From: JAGVPT01 sp964384415
Lineage (GTDB): Bacteria > Bacteroidota > Ignavibacteria > UBA10030 > UBA8401
Length of the DNA stretch: 41,811 nt
Reading direction: 5' to 3'
Assembly (NCBI GenBank): GCA_964384415.1
Contig: CAYLMV010000024.1
Location: 1-41,811, forward strand
Below the pieces are notes generated by a model that made no database searches, was not told the origin of the DNA, and was given only the letters and a program-made list of their open reading frames with translations. Below are positions 25,865 to 35,365 of this stretch, piece by piece. Both the position numbers and the translations under genes were made by a program. The number at the start of each line of letters is the position of its first letter. The first letter of the stretch is position 1.

Positions 25865-28800
25865 TCATGATTCCGATTTTAATGTGGGGATTTCGTCTCT
25901 CTTTCTGCGAACGAATAGAAGGTAAATGGAGGGGAGCGCCAATGGAGTGAGTACCAGGGCCGACAGAAGACCGCCGACAATCACCGTAGCAAGGGGCCGC
26001 TGGACATCCGATCCGATTCCAGTGGCGCGGGCGGCCGGTATGAGTCCGAGAAGAGCAAGGAGCATCGTCATCAGGTTCGGGCGGAGTTGAATAACTGCAG
26101 CACGTTTGACGGCTTCGACGATATTAAAGTCGAGATCTTGCACAAGACGATTGGCCCGTGAGACAAAGAGAACTCCGGCGATGATTGAGACGCCAAAGAG
26201 TGAAATAAAACCCACTCCCGCCGAGACGTTGAAGCTGTAACCGCGGATCAACAGCGCCGCGATCCCGCCGATCAGAGCAAACGGAATGCCGGCCATTGCT
26301 ACCCCTACATATCGGACGTCCCGGTACATCATGAAGAGCACAAGAAAAATAATGCCGACGGTCAGAGGGATAACAACCGCCAGCCTCTTTCCGGCCCGCG
26401 ACAAGTTTTCAAATTGCCCTCCCCATGTTGCCGTGTACCCTTTCGGCAGCGTAATAGCCGATGCGACTTTTGCCTGTGCCTCGGCGACAAAGCTCCCCTG
26501 ATCTCTTCCTCGAATGTTTGTCCGGACGGAGATCTGCCGAAGTCCATCCTCGCGTTGAATGATCGTGGGGCCGTCGACCAACTTGATGGCTGCGAGCTGA
26601 GACATCGGAATCCGGCCGCCGGACGGCGAAGGAACAAGCAGGTTGCGGACAGACTCAATCGATGAACGATATTCGGGCGTATAACGGACGACAATATCGA
26701 ATCGCCGCTCTCCTTCGTACACTTTTCCGACCGCTTTGCCCCCAATGGCCGCCTCGATCATTTTCTGAATGTCGCTGACATTGATTCCATACCGCGCGAC
26801 GGCCTGCCGATCGATGTCGACGGTGAGTTGAGCCTGGTCTCCTTCCTGCTCAATGCCGCATTCGCTCGCCCCCGGGATCGTTTTGATGATGGCAAGAATC
26901 GAGTCGGCTTTTGAGCGCATGTATCTGAGATCATCGCCGTTGATGAGGATTGCCAGGTCGGCCACGCTTCCTGTGACGGCTTCGGTGACGTTGTCCAGGA
27001 TCGGCTGTGAGAAGGAGAACTGAGCCCCGGGCACCGCCTCCTCCAGTTCATCCTTGATCTGAGCCAGCAATTGCTCTTTCGAGATCGCGCTGATCCACGT
27101 CGAGTATGCCCGCAGCCCGACAAAAATTTCAAGCCGGTTGGGGCCGTATGGATCGGTTCCATCGTCGTTCCGTCCCAGCTGGGTCAAAACGACGTTTACC
27201 TGTCTGTGCCGGCTGATCACACGGCGGATCACCGGGCAGTATCTCTCCGCTTCATTGAGCGATATCCCGACGGGGAAGAAGCAGCGGATATTCAAAGAGC
27301 CCTCATCTAGTTCGGGAAGGAATTCGGTTCCGATGTTTCTGATGCCGATGAAAAGAACGATCAACACGATTGCGGTGGCGGCACACACCGTAGCGGCGGA
27401 GTACCGGGTGACGATGGAAACGGCTGTGGCATATTTTCGCTCGATCCATTCGTACATTGGATTGTGCCACTCGATCCTTCCAGGATTTTCGGATTCAAAA
27501 TGCTTCCGGTAGATCATCGTCATGAAAACCGGAATTGCCGTGAGGGCGAGCATCATTGATCCCGTGATCGCGTAGGCGAGCGTATACGCCATCGGAGAAA
27601 AGAGCTTCCCCTCGACTCTCTGGAACGAAAAGATCGGAAGATAGGCAAGAATGATGATGGTGATGGAAAAGAAGATCTCTCTTCCGACCTCCTGCGCTGC
27701 CGAAAGCGTAAAGCGGACGATTCCCCGTTTGCGTTCCTCTGCCGTGGCATCCCGATAACGGCGCATGATGTTTTCCACCATCACAACAGCGCCGTCGACA
27801 ATGATGCCGAAGTCGACCGCGCCGAGCGAGAGGAGGTTTGCCGGTATCCCGGTCAACTTCATCATCGTGAATGCGAAGAGCATCGAGATCGGAATTGTCG
27901 TTGCCACGACGAGTGCAGAACGGACGCTGCCGATAAAAAAGATCAAAACAATAATAACGATGGAAAAGCCCTCAAACAGAGTACGGGAAACCGTATCAAT
28001 GGTGTAATCGACGAGTTCGCTCCGATCGTACGTGATCTTCAGCCTAACGCCTTCCGGCAGATTGTTGTCGTTGATCTCTTTTACTCTTTGCTTCAGCGCC
28101 TCGACAACAACGGATGGATTTTCACCCCGACGCATGGCGACGAGCCCCTGAATGCTGGAATTGACATCGATGGAAGTTGAATCATCCGGCTGGAGCGTGT
28201 ACCCGAGAACGCCCGCTGGAGGGAGGGGGAATTCTTCGACGCTCGCAAGATCGCGAATGAAAAGAGGAACACCATTTACGGATGTCACCACAATATTCCT
28301 GATATCATCCATCGTGTGGATCGCTCCGATCCCGCGGACGACAAATCCCTGGCCCCCTCGCCGGATGATGTTGCCGCCCGTATTGAGATTATTGGCGGTG
28401 ATCGCATCAATCACGTTTTGAACGGAGAGGTTGTAACGCTGCAGTTTTTCCGGAGAGGTGATCACATGGTATTGCTTCACTAATCCGCCGAAATTCACTA
28501 CATCGGCGACGCCGGAAACCTGAAGCAGCCGCGGGATAATGACCCAGTCCTGCAACGTCCGCAAGTCCATCGGAGTGTGGTTTTCGTCCGATTCAACGAC
28601 GTAGCGGAATATCTCTCCGACAGGACCGGTGAGCGGACCGAGTGACGGGCTGACCCCGTCCGGGAGTGTCGCGTCGTTGAGTTTCTCAAGGACGCGTTGA
28701 CGGGCGAAGTAATCGTCCGTTCCGTCTTCAAAAGTTAGTTCGATAACGGAGAGACCGAAGATGGTTTTCGATCGGCGGCTGATGACCCGGGGGACGGCGT

Positions 28801-29020
28801 TGAGGGCTCGCTCGATCGGGAGAGTTACCTGTTGCTCCACTTCTTCAGCGGCACGCCCCGGGAACAATGTGATCACCGTGACCTGTGTATCGCCGACATC
28901 CGGGTAGGCTTCCTTTTCCAGGTTGATCCACGACCAGATCCCGAGAACTATAACGACAAAAACGGATGCAAGAGTAGCATACCGCTGGTTAAGTGCGAAA
29001 CCGAGTAAGTTGCGTATCAT
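25865..29020 (-). CDS. czcA: Heavy-metal RND efflux pump inner-membrane subunit (CzcA type)
   Basis: 1051 aa, full length for the HME-RND family, with two repeats of a membrane helix plus large periplasmic loop. The fourth membrane helix carries DFGIIVDGAVVMVEN with Asp403, Asp409 and Glu416, the same spacing as the proton-relay residues of CzcA. That form is associated with divalent cations (Zn, Co, Cd, Ni) rather than the Cu(I)/Ag(I) pumps of CusA type. With the adaptor and outer-membrane factor upstream it should export metal from periplasm or cytoplasm to outside. It lies 255 bp after the adaptor gene, a gap that holds a palindromic element. Confidence 0.93.
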   Translation of the reverse strand: MIRNLLGFALNQRYATLASVFVVIVLGIWSWINLEKEAYPDVGDTQVTVITLFPGRAAEEVEQQVTLPIERALNAVPRVISRRSKTIFGLSVIELTFEDGTDDYFARQRVLEKLNDATLPDGVSPSLGPLTGPVGEIFRYVVESDENHTPMDLRTLQDWVIIPRLLQVSGVADVVNFGGLVKQYHVITSPEKLQRYNLSVQNVIDAITANNLNTGGNIIRRGGQGFVVRGIGAIHTMDDIRNIVVTSVNGVPLFIRDLASVEEFPLPPAGVLGYTLQPDDSTSIDVNSSIQGLVAMRRGENPSVVVEALKQRVKEINDNNLPEGVRLKITYDRSELVDYTIDTVSRTLFEGFSIVIIVLIFFIGSVRSALVVATTIPISMLFAFTMMKLTGIPANLLSLGAVDFGIIVDGAVVMVENIMRRYRDATAEERKRGIVRFTLSAAQEVGREIFFSITIIILAYLPIFSFQRVEGKLFSPMAYTLAYAITGSMMLALTAIPVFMTMIYRKHFESENPGRIEWHNPMYEWIERKYATAVSIVTRYSAATVCAATAIVLIVLFIGIRNIGTEFLPELDEGSLNIRCFFPVGISLNEAERYCPVIRRVISRHRQVNVVLTQLGRNDDGTDPYGPNRLEIFVGLRAYSTWISAISKEQLLAQIKDELEEAVPGAQFSFSQPILDNVTEAVTGSVADLAILINGDDLRYMRSKADSILAIIKTIPGASECGIEQEGDQAQLTVDIDRQAVARYGINVSDIQKMIEAAIGGKAVGKVYEGERRFDIVVRYTPEYRSSIESVRNLLVPSPSGGRIPMSQLAAIKLVDGPTIIQREDGLRQISVRTNIRGRDQGSFVAEAQAKVASAITLPKGYTATWGGQFENLSRAGKRLAVVIPLTVGIIFLVLFMMYRDVRYVGVAMAGIPFALIGGIAALLIRGYSFNVSAGVGFISLFGVSIIAGVLFVSRANRLVQDLDFNIVEAVKRAAVIQLRPNLMTMLLALLGLIPAARATGIGSDVQRPLATVIVGGLLSALVLTPLALPSIYLLFVRRKRDEIPTLKSES

Positions 29021-29153
29021 AGCGATTCAATAGTCATACACGTGATGGAAAAACGTAGGGAAAAATTGCGATGTCTGTCTTTTGAACTGAATGCACTCTG
29101 ATATTCCAGATTCAAAAAGGAGTCAATGTGGCATTGCGACCACCTCTTAATTT

Positions 29154-29214
29154 CCCTCTTAAGAGGGCAGAGCGCTTGCCTTCCCTCTCCTCCGAGGAAA
29201 GGGACAGGGTGAGG
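29154..29214. repeat. REP-like palindromic sequence between adaptor and pump genes
   Basis: A perfect 14-bp palindrome CCCTCTTAAGAGGG (29154-29167) is followed by an imperfect hairpin CCCTCTCCTCCGAGGAAAGG (29183-29202) and GACAGGGTGAGG. This type of short palindrome ending in GGGTGAGG is dispersed in many bacterial genomes. The 29021-29275 gap holds nothing else I can name. Confidence 0.6.
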
Positions 29215-29275
29215 TCGGTGAATCGTCTGATCCGGCAAGAATAGAAACTCACTTCTACTCAGGTGCGTGGCTTCT

Positions 29276-30274
29276 TCAATACCCAAAACTCAATCCTTTC
29301 AGCAACATCGCCCCCGAAGTCACAACTTTTTCACCGTCGGCGATTCCGTTGAGGATGAGAGCGTTCTGGGCGTTAGCGTTTGAAATTGTAACCTTCCGTC
29401 TGGTGAATTCTCCTTCCCCAGTCTCAACAAATGCATAGTCATCGGCATCCACCGTCACAATAGCGCTGTAAGGGAGGACGATGACGCCGCTGCGGGGATC
29501 GCCGTAGTCGACCCTGGCGAACATTCCGGGAAGGAGGCGCCCGCCGGGATTTTTAAGTGTTACGCGAACCTTGACAGTGCGTGTCGTGGGATCGACGATA
29601 TCGCCGATTGCGACTGCGTTGCCGATCATCTTCTGCCCCGGAAAGGATGAAAAGTAAATATCGACGTCTTCCCCTTTTTGGACCTCATGCAGCTCAGACT
29701 CAGGGACGTCCGAAATAAGCCATGCGGTCTGGGTCTTAACCGATTCCAGTTCAGCCGGATTGAACCCGAGCGCGCGCAACCGCCCCTCCATTTCGCTCAT
29801 GGCAGAGCGGGCGTTCGCAGCGTCGGTCTCCGCCTGGTTGAGGTCGCGCGATGTCGCTCCCTGGTTATCGAACATCTCTTTGACGCGCACCAGGTTCTTA
29901 GACGACAAGTCAACGTTCGAACGGCTTTGACGATACTGTGAGTAGAGCGTTGTGATGTCTGAAGACTCAAAGAGGATGATGTTCCCGGTTAGGGCGATCG
30001 CGGGGGAAATGGTAGCGACAACGCGGGCAGGTCCGATAACCGAGACGAGAACCGTTCCTTCGCGCGCGGCCGTTGTTTTGATTTGATCAAGACCGGCCGA
30101 TCCGGCGGGAAAGCGGATGATCTTTCCATCCTCAAGAGTAATTGCCTTTTTGGCCGACGCCCGAGAAAGTCCTCCCGCGCTGCTCTTTTCCTGGCATCCG
30201 AACGTGGAAAGCGACAAAAGGATTAGCGTCGGTAAGAGAAGAATATTTATTGGGAATTTTTGCGCAGCGATCAT
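29276..30274 (-). CDS. RND efflux periplasmic adaptor (CusB/CzcB-like) lipoprotein
   Basis: 332 aa. The signal peptide ends in a lipobox (LSTFGC, Cys27). Then come a lipoyl/barrel-sandwich half (VSVIGPARVVATISPAIALT), a coiled-coil hairpin (residues ~105-170, rich in Gln, Arg, Asn and Glu), the second half, and beta-barrel plus membrane-proximal domains (VDPTTRTVKVRVTLKNPGGR, LLPGMFARVDYG, ILNGIADGEKVVTSGA). It bridges CzcA and the outer-membrane factor. Shorter than CzcB of Cupriavidus and without its His-rich N-terminal region. The ATG falls in one arm of an inverted repeat CATAAC/GTTATG (30272-30298). Confidence 0.88.
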   Translation of the reverse strand: MIAAQKFPINILLLPTLILLSLSTFGCQEKSSAGGLSRASAKKAITLEDGKIIRFPAGSAGLDQIKTTAAREGTVLVSVIGPARVVATISPAIALTGNIILFESSDITTLYSQYRQSRSNVDLSSKNLVRVKEMFDNQGATSRDLNQAETDAANARSAMSEMEGRLRALGFNPAELESVKTQTAWLISDVPESELHEVQKGEDVDIYFSSFPGQKMIGNAVAIGDIVDPTTRTVKVRVTLKNPGGRLLPGMFARVDYGDPRSGVIVLPYSAIVTVDADDYAFVETGEGEFTRRKVTISNANAQNALILNGIADGEKVVTSGAMLLKGLSFGY

Positions 30275-30313
30275 AACATAAGTTCCTTATGGGTTATGCC
30301 TCTATACATCTGA

Positions 30314-31615
30314 TTATTGATTGATGAGTGCGGTTCCGGCTGCATAATTCAAAGCCTCGAATGCATCCATCCTGTCGTTCTGAAGCTGATACAGTTGAAG
30401 CATGCTGGTTCGGTACGACTCGTAGAAATCTGTGAACTCAATGATGGTAATGTTACGTTTTCCATAGCTTGCATTCATACCGTCGACCAATGACTGATAT
30501 TCGTCGGTGAACTTCTTGTCGAATGATCTGTAGAGGCTGTCGGTCGCTGCCGCCTTCCGGTATGCTTCTACTATCTCTTTCTCGATCTCGTTGCGTGTGT
30601 GCCGCCGGAGTGCTTTGTCTGCTTCGAGGTTTTGTGCTGAGGCCTCTATGGTTCCCTGGTTCCGGTTGAAAATTGGCAAATCGATAGATACGGTAAGAGC
30701 GTAATAGTCCGGTATATAGTTGCCGGCGCGCGAATAGCTTCCCCCAACGGTAACATCGGGCACACGAAGAGCTTTCTGCAGAGCAAGATTCTCTTCTTCA
30801 TATCGCACCTGTGCCTCGGCCATTCGGAAGTCCGGCCGGTGTTCCACAATGTCTCCGATCATGCCGGGCAGCGCAAGGGTATCGACGCGCAGGCTGTCAA
30901 GATTGCGGCCGCCGAGTTGAGGCACATAGTAAGCTGCGGATTCCGAGCTGTCGCGCAGAAGGATACTCATTTCGCTTTCCGTCTGTGAAATTCTGTTCAG
31001 GAGTCCGAGCCGCTCGTCCTCCAACGAAAAGAGAAGCGCCTTTAGCCGAAGCACCTCCGAGAGAAGAATGGAACGTTTCTCGTAGATCGCTTCCGTCGAA
31101 GCGACTGTCTTTCTTACCTCAGGGAGGGTCTGATCATAAAACGCAAGAGACCGCTGCAGGAAATAGAGATCGAAGAAATCTGTCCGGAGCTCGAACTTCA
31201 ACGCCCGAAGCGTATTGTAGAAAGTCTCCTCGGCAATCTGGGAATTGATTTCGGCCATCCGCATCTGCTTATCCCGCTTCCCGGCGAGAAGAATCAACTG
31301 CTGGAGCTGAACTTCCGTGTTGCCGGTCTTCGAGACGTCAAAATATTTATTCGTGAATTTGTTATACGCGTTCTGTTCGATCGTAATGTTTGGATTACTC
31401 CAAAGGCCTGCCTGATAGACGGCCGCCTTTGCTGCACCGATGCCATAGCGCGCGGCGAGAAGCTGGAGATTGTTTTGCACAAAAAGAGTCTCGGCCTTCT
31501 CCAGAGTGATGGAAACCGTTTCGGCTTTGTCTGAAGGAGACAGGGGTGAACACTGCCCCGTCTCAATCCAGGGAAACAGGGCAGTGATTACGATTAGTCT
31601 CAGCGTGATGCGCAT
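30314..31615 (-). CDS. TolC-like outer-membrane factor of the metal efflux system (CusC/CzcC-like)
   Basis: 433 aa with a signal peptide (about 1-22). It shows the internal duplication of outer-membrane efflux proteins: ITLEKAETLFVQNNLQLLAA followed by a coiled-coil region, and again in the second half (EHRPDFRMAEAQVRYEEENL, DYYALTVSIDLPIFNRNQG). FNRNQG with the preceding IDLP is a common OEP signature. It forms the outer-membrane and periplasmic tunnel for the adaptor and pump genes downstream. It opens the efflux operon; the adaptor start is 39 bp after its stop. Confidence 0.9.
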   Translation of the reverse strand: MRITLRLIVITALFPWIETGQCSPLSPSDKAETVSITLEKAETLFVQNNLQLLAARYGIGAAKAAVYQAGLWSNPNITIEQNAYNKFTNKYFDVSKTGNTEVQLQQLILLAGKRDKQMRMAEINSQIAEETFYNTLRALKFELRTDFFDLYFLQRSLAFYDQTLPEVRKTVASTEAIYEKRSILLSEVLRLKALLFSLEDERLGLLNRISQTESEMSILLRDSSESAAYYVPQLGGRNLDSLRVDTLALPGMIGDIVEHRPDFRMAEAQVRYEEENLALQKALRVPDVTVGGSYSRAGNYIPDYYALTVSIDLPIFNRNQGTIEASAQNLEADKALRRHTRNEIEKEIVEAYRKAAATDSLYRSFDKKFTDEYQSLVDGMNASYGKRNITIIEFTDFYESYRTSMLQLYQLQNDRMDAFEALNYAAGTALINQ

Positions 31616-31845
31616 ATGTAATAGTCTGCAGAATTATCGGTGGCGATATCACTCATCTTCCTCAAACTAATTGAAGGCCTCTGCAATCGCAGAGAGCCAG
31701 AGGATCAGAATGAGTTGTTGATTTATCCTGCGCAGAGCGAACGATACATCGCTTCTGCTTTCGGACGTACGATTGATTGAGCTTTGGCGGAATGGCAGGA
31801 ATAACACCGGATGACGCAGTCATTCCATGTCAGGCGAGGAGGACG

Positions 31846-32256
31846 CTAGATGAGCAAAGTACAGTTGAGGAGGTACAGAGATTGAATCGAAACTGCAGAC
31901 TCGTATGCGATCGGGGTTTCGGAGAGGAGGGGAACCGACAATTCGGCCAGCGATACCGGAGCAGCCGCAAGGGAATCGCTGTCCTGGTCGTAGATAATTC
32001 TTATCGGCGCTGTCGGCTGGGGATCTTTCTTTTCCTTAGGATACCGGGGCAGAGAGTGAGAGTGAACAGGCAGACTCGCGTTCGAGGCGGTAAGGAGCTC
32101 GGATTCCGTTTGAGTAGCGTTGTCTTCGTCCGAATGGACAACGACAATTCCCGGCAAAAGGTCATCAAGATTAGCCCCGTCGGCGAACAATGTGACTAAA
32201 AAGAGCCAAATGATCGCCAGGAAGATCTTGGAGTTCTTTTGTGCGAACCGATTCAT
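31846..32256 (-). CDS. Small exported or membrane protein of unknown function
   Basis: 136 aa from ATG 32256. A hydrophobic segment (FLAIIWLFLVTLFA, residues 12-25) acts as signal peptide or anchor, followed by an acidic stretch, a Pro/His/Ser part (LPVHSHSLPRYP) and a Pro-rich middle. I recognise no family. It lies between the permease gene (87 bp upstream) and the efflux operon (230 bp downstream), all on the minus strand. Size and layout recall the small His/Cys proteins at 35.7 and 41.3 kb, but the His-Cys motif is absent. The real start could also be the first codon at 32307. Confidence 0.5.
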   Translation of the reverse strand: MNRFAQKNSKIFLAIIWLFLVTLFADGANLDDLLPGIVVVHSDEDNATQTESELLTASNASLPVHSHSLPRYPKEKKDPQPTAPIRIIYDQDSDSLAAAPVSLAELSVPLLSETPIAYESAVSIQSLYLLNCTLLI

Positions 32257-32342
32257 AGAACCGAAACCGCCCGGTTTATTGGTGTCCGTCAAGAAGCGTT
32301 CCAACATATAGACGCAAAAATAACTGAAATGGTTCCGCGGGT

Positions 32343-33182
32343 TTACTCTTCCTTCCCGTCAACCGATATGAGTTTTCCCTTCACCGACCGAATGATGGCG
32401 ACAATGAGGAAAAGCGCCCCCAAAATCGCGACGACCGCTGAGCCGGCCGGAAAATCGAACTTGGTCGAAAAATAAAGCCCGAAAAAACTCCCAAGAACGC
32501 TGACCGCGATGGCGATGACGACAGACCCGGCACGGGAGCGGGACAATAGAATGGCAGCAACCGGCGGGATAATGAGATACGAGAATACCGGAATAACCCC
32601 TGCAATCCGCACCGCAAGGACGATCGACAATCCAATGGAGAGATAAAAGAGAAAATTCCACGGGTTGAAAACGCCGATATCCTTGATCTCGTGATTTTCG
32701 AATTTCTCCGTAAGCTCGAAGAACTTTTTCCGGAAGATCACGTGAACGAGGCCGATGATTCCGAACGCAACGGCAAGCGTGACAATCTGGCTTGACGTGA
32801 CCGTAAAAACGCTCCCGAACAACACTTCCGAAATATCGGACTCGCCGTGAGGAGCTTTCGAGATGAACAGCACGGTGACGGCCGAAGCGACGGCATAGAC
32901 GATGCCGATGATGGCTTCCTGCTTCAGGCGCTTGTCTTTTATCTTGATGAAGGAAAGCAGGAACGCTCCCACCATTGTGAAAATGATCGAGATGACGGTG
33001 GGGTCTTTCTCGAAGTAGTTGGCAACGGCGACGCCCAGCATCGAAATTTGCCCGAGCGCGAGATCGACAAACACTATTCCGCGTCCAACGACATGAACTC
33101 CCAGGTACGAAAGGAGCAAGCCCATGATGATGCTGGCTTTCAATGCGTTGAAGATGAAATCTTGAGTGAACATGTCAAGCAT
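32343..33182 (-). CDS. ABC-3 type metal transporter permease (ZnuB/MntB-like)
   Basis: 279 aa with eight to nine membrane segments. The N-terminal LLSYLGVHVVGRGIVFVDLA, followed by LGQISMLG, and the late AGVIPVFSYLIIPPVAAILL, with EKF-HEIKD in between, are typical of the ABC-3 family that imports Zn2+ or Mn2+. It starts 35 bp after the binding-protein gene. The cognate ATP-binding subunit (ZnuC/MntA-type) is not in this operon or anywhere in the metal block. ATG 33173 is an alternative start. Confidence 0.9.
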   Translation of the reverse strand: MLDMFTQDFIFNALKASIIMGLLLSYLGVHVVGRGIVFVDLALGQISMLGVAVANYFEKDPTVISIIFTMVGAFLLSFIKIKDKRLKQEAIIGIVYAVASAVTVLFISKAPHGESDISEVLFGSVFTVTSSQIVTLAVAFGIIGLVHVIFRKKFFELTEKFENHEIKDIGVFNPWNFLFYLSIGLSIVLAVRIAGVIPVFSYLIIPPVAAILLSRSRAGSVVIAIAVSVLGSFFGLYFSTKFDFPAGSAVVAILGALFLIVAIIRSVKGKLISVDGKEE

Positions 33183-33217
33183 AGGAGGACCCTTCTATAG
33201 TCTGATGGTGAACAAAA

Positions 33218-34129
33218 TCATTTGACTGCAGAGGCGAGCTGAGCAACATCGTAATCAAAAAGATCGAAATACGTTTTGATCCCTTCGTACGCGCCTACCG
33301 ATGTGGCAAGGGTGACGACTTTGCCCCCTGCGTTTCGCGCCACGAGGTCCGCGGCATCCGAAGTAAAGTAGGGAGAGTTAATGATGATCTTCATGTTGTC
33401 TCTTTTCATTTCGCCAATGACTTTTGCCAGCTGTGACGGCGTCGGGGGGATGCCCGGTTTCGGTTCAAGGAAGTCGGTAATAATGATGCCGAACCTCTGT
33501 TCGAAATATGGCCATTCGTTGTGGTAAACTATTACCTTTGTCCCTTTAAACACCGCCGCCTTGGCAGTCCATTCCTTGATCTTTGCGTCCATCGTTTCAT
33601 TGAAGCGCTGAAGGTTTGCCTTGAAGGCGTCGCGATGGTCGGGATCGAGACGGATGAGGCAGTTGTAAATATTCTGGGCAATGATCTTTCCGTTTGCCGG
33701 GTCGAGCCAATAGTGCGGGTTGCCGTAAATATGGATGTCTCCTTCGCCTCTGTTGAGGCTTGTTGGAACCTGAAGAAGGGGCACGCCGATTGATGCGTCG
33801 ACGTATCCCTCTCCTCCTTTTTGAATCTTCGCGTTGCGGGCGCTGTTGAGCAGAGGAGGAACCCAACCGGTTTCAAGGTCCAACCCGACGGTAACGAACA
33901 TATCGGCGTGGGCGAGTTTCAGAATGTAACTCGGTTTCGGGTCGACAAAGTGGGGATTTTGGTATCCGGTGGCAATCGCAAAAACATCCACACGGTCGCC
34001 GCCGATCAATTCGGTGATGCTTTTAAGATCGGTCAATGTGGTGACGACTTTGATCTCGCCGATTGCCATGGAGAAGAAAAAAAGACTCAGGGCGGCGGTG
34101 ACGACAATGTTGCAAAGTGGTTTTTTCAT
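33218..34129 (-). CDS. ZnuA/AztC-like metal-binding substrate-binding protein
   Basis: 303 aa with a signal peptide (cut near residue 24) and no lipobox Cys. The three His ligands of cluster A-I proteins are present: His60 in NPHFVDPKPS, His139 in GNPHYWLDP and His203 in VYHNEWPYF. The acidic fourth ligand usually found near the C-terminus is not obvious (the segment reads VVTLATSVGAYEG). The His-rich loop of many zinc-specific ZnuA proteins is missing, so Zn versus Mn is open. It works in the periplasm, with the permease downstream and the outer-membrane protein upstream in the same operon. Confidence 0.9.
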   Translation of the reverse strand: MKKPLCNIVVTAALSLFFFSMAIGEIKVVTTLTDLKSITELIGGDRVDVFAIATGYQNPHFVDPKPSYILKLAHADMFVTVGLDLETGWVPPLLNSARNAKIQKGGEGYVDASIGVPLLQVPTSLNRGEGDIHIYGNPHYWLDPANGKIIAQNIYNCLIRLDPDHRDAFKANLQRFNETMDAKIKEWTAKAAVFKGTKVIVYHNEWPYFEQRFGIIITDFLEPKPGIPPTPSQLAKVIGEMKRDNMKIIINSPYFTSDAADLVARNAGGKVVTLATSVGAYEGIKTYFDLFDYDVAQLASAVK

Positions 34130-34168
34130 TTCAGTGTTTCTCCGAGAATGGTGAGATGAAATCTTCGA

Positions 34169-35341
34169 TTAATACGCATGCGCTCCATGCGTCCCGATCG
34201 CGAAAATCGCCCGCAGCACAACCTGGTTGGCGTTGGATCCGTAGCTTCGTACGTCATGCTGGAATTCCAGCGCGAGAATCTGAAACTCCGTCGGCTGAAA
34301 ACGCACCAACAATGACGACACCCGGTCTTCGGTGCTCTTGTTTCCGGGGAGCGCGGAGTAGTCGAATCGAGCGCCAAGGAATGTTCTCTCTGCTACCTGG
34401 TTCTCGATGTAACTGTAGGCGCCGTAGGTCTGAACATCCGTCGCGGCAGGCGTGCTCGTTTTGCACAGAAGGCCTTCCGTCTGCCAGGTGAACGACTGGA
34501 AGGTATTGAATTGCACCGGCTTCCATTTATAGGTAATGTCGACACCGCCCATCGTTGTCGCATATTGCATAGCGTTGACGCCGGAGAGTCCCGAAAGGCC
34601 GAACTCCAGCGTGGCATTGTCGGTCAGCTCAAAAAAGTTTTTGAGATGACCCACGTAGAGAAGTCTATTGGCATTCCCCTGGTCGAGCGTATGATTTGCT
34701 TCGCTCCGCCCCACCTCAACATCAAGCTCCTGGTAATAGTCCCAAGGATTCGGAACGAGCCAGCTCGCCGAAACTCCCTCCATAAAAAGACCTTCGTCCG
34801 AGAAGTACCGGGTAAGCATCGTGGGAAAATCGACAAAGCTGAAGGCGTGTGGATGAATCGTATTGACCTTCGTGAAGTGCGGCTTGAACTTTCCGACGGT
34901 TGCCTGAAGCTGGTAGGGGAGATCAATGGTCGTGAGCGTAGCCTCTTCGAGATCTGTGCTGAAGTCGCCGTTGACCGAATCCTTACCGAACGAAAAAATG
35001 AAATTAGCCCGGGCGTACGGATCGACCACCGATGTCAGCTGCATTTCCAGTTGATTGAAGTAGAGCTCGACGTTTCTTTGACCCACGCTGCTGTAGAGCG
35101 CGCGAAAATCCCCGATGGCGCTGAGGTCCGGGTTTGTCGTGGGCGCGCTGCGGGATGGAGCTGCCGGCGCTGGCGCGGGAGGCGGAGCCGCGGCCTGCAT
35201 CTGCTGCTCGAGCTGCTTCACGAGAAGCGAATCGACTGCAGTGCTGTCCTGCTGGGCAGACATTGCAGCGCTGATCCCGACGATAGAAAACAAGACGACA
35301 ATGAAATTCTTCACTAGACATTCCAGTAATCGATTGAACAT
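34169..35341 (-). CDS. Outer-membrane beta-barrel protein of the metal uptake operon
   Basis: 390 aa. Signal peptide about 1-29 (SIVGISAAMSAQ). A short Gln/Leu-rich helix (SLLVKQLEQQMQ) and a Pro/Ala linker follow, then TNPDLSAIGDFRALYSS, and the rest alternates like barrel strands with many aromatic residues (ANFIFSFGKDSVNGDF, NFFELTDNATLEFGLSGLSG, RTFLGARFDYSALPGN). The end carries THGAHAY with two His. It resembles barrel proteins encoded beside zinc ABC genes in other bacteria. It may be a metal-specific porin for the binding protein 39 bp downstream; this role is inferred. Confidence 0.75.
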   Translation of the reverse strand: MFNRLLECLVKNFIVVLFSIVGISAAMSAQQDSTAVDSLLVKQLEQQMQAAAPPPAPAPAAPSRSAPTTNPDLSAIGDFRALYSSVGQRNVELYFNQLEMQLTSVVDPYARANFIFSFGKDSVNGDFSTDLEEATLTTIDLPYQLQATVGKFKPHFTKVNTIHPHAFSFVDFPTMLTRYFSDEGLFMEGVSASWLVPNPWDYYQELDVEVGRSEANHTLDQGNANRLLYVGHLKNFFELTDNATLEFGLSGLSGVNAMQYATTMGGVDITYKWKPVQFNTFQSFTWQTEGLLCKTSTPAATDVQTYGAYSYIENQVAERTFLGARFDYSALPGNKSTEDRVSSLLVRFQPTEFQILALEFQHDVRSYGSNANQVVLRAIFAIGTHGAHAY

Positions 35342-35365
35342 CGCCGGATTAATTCCGGCGTTCAG

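Noticed and set aside
25865..29020. Copper/silver pump CusA
   Set aside because: The fourth helix has the divalent-type DFG-DG-EN motif, as in CzcA, rather than the CusA form.
31679..31694. Hairpin CTCTGC-AATC-GCAGAG as terminator
   Set aside because: Six-base stem without a following T-tract on either strand.
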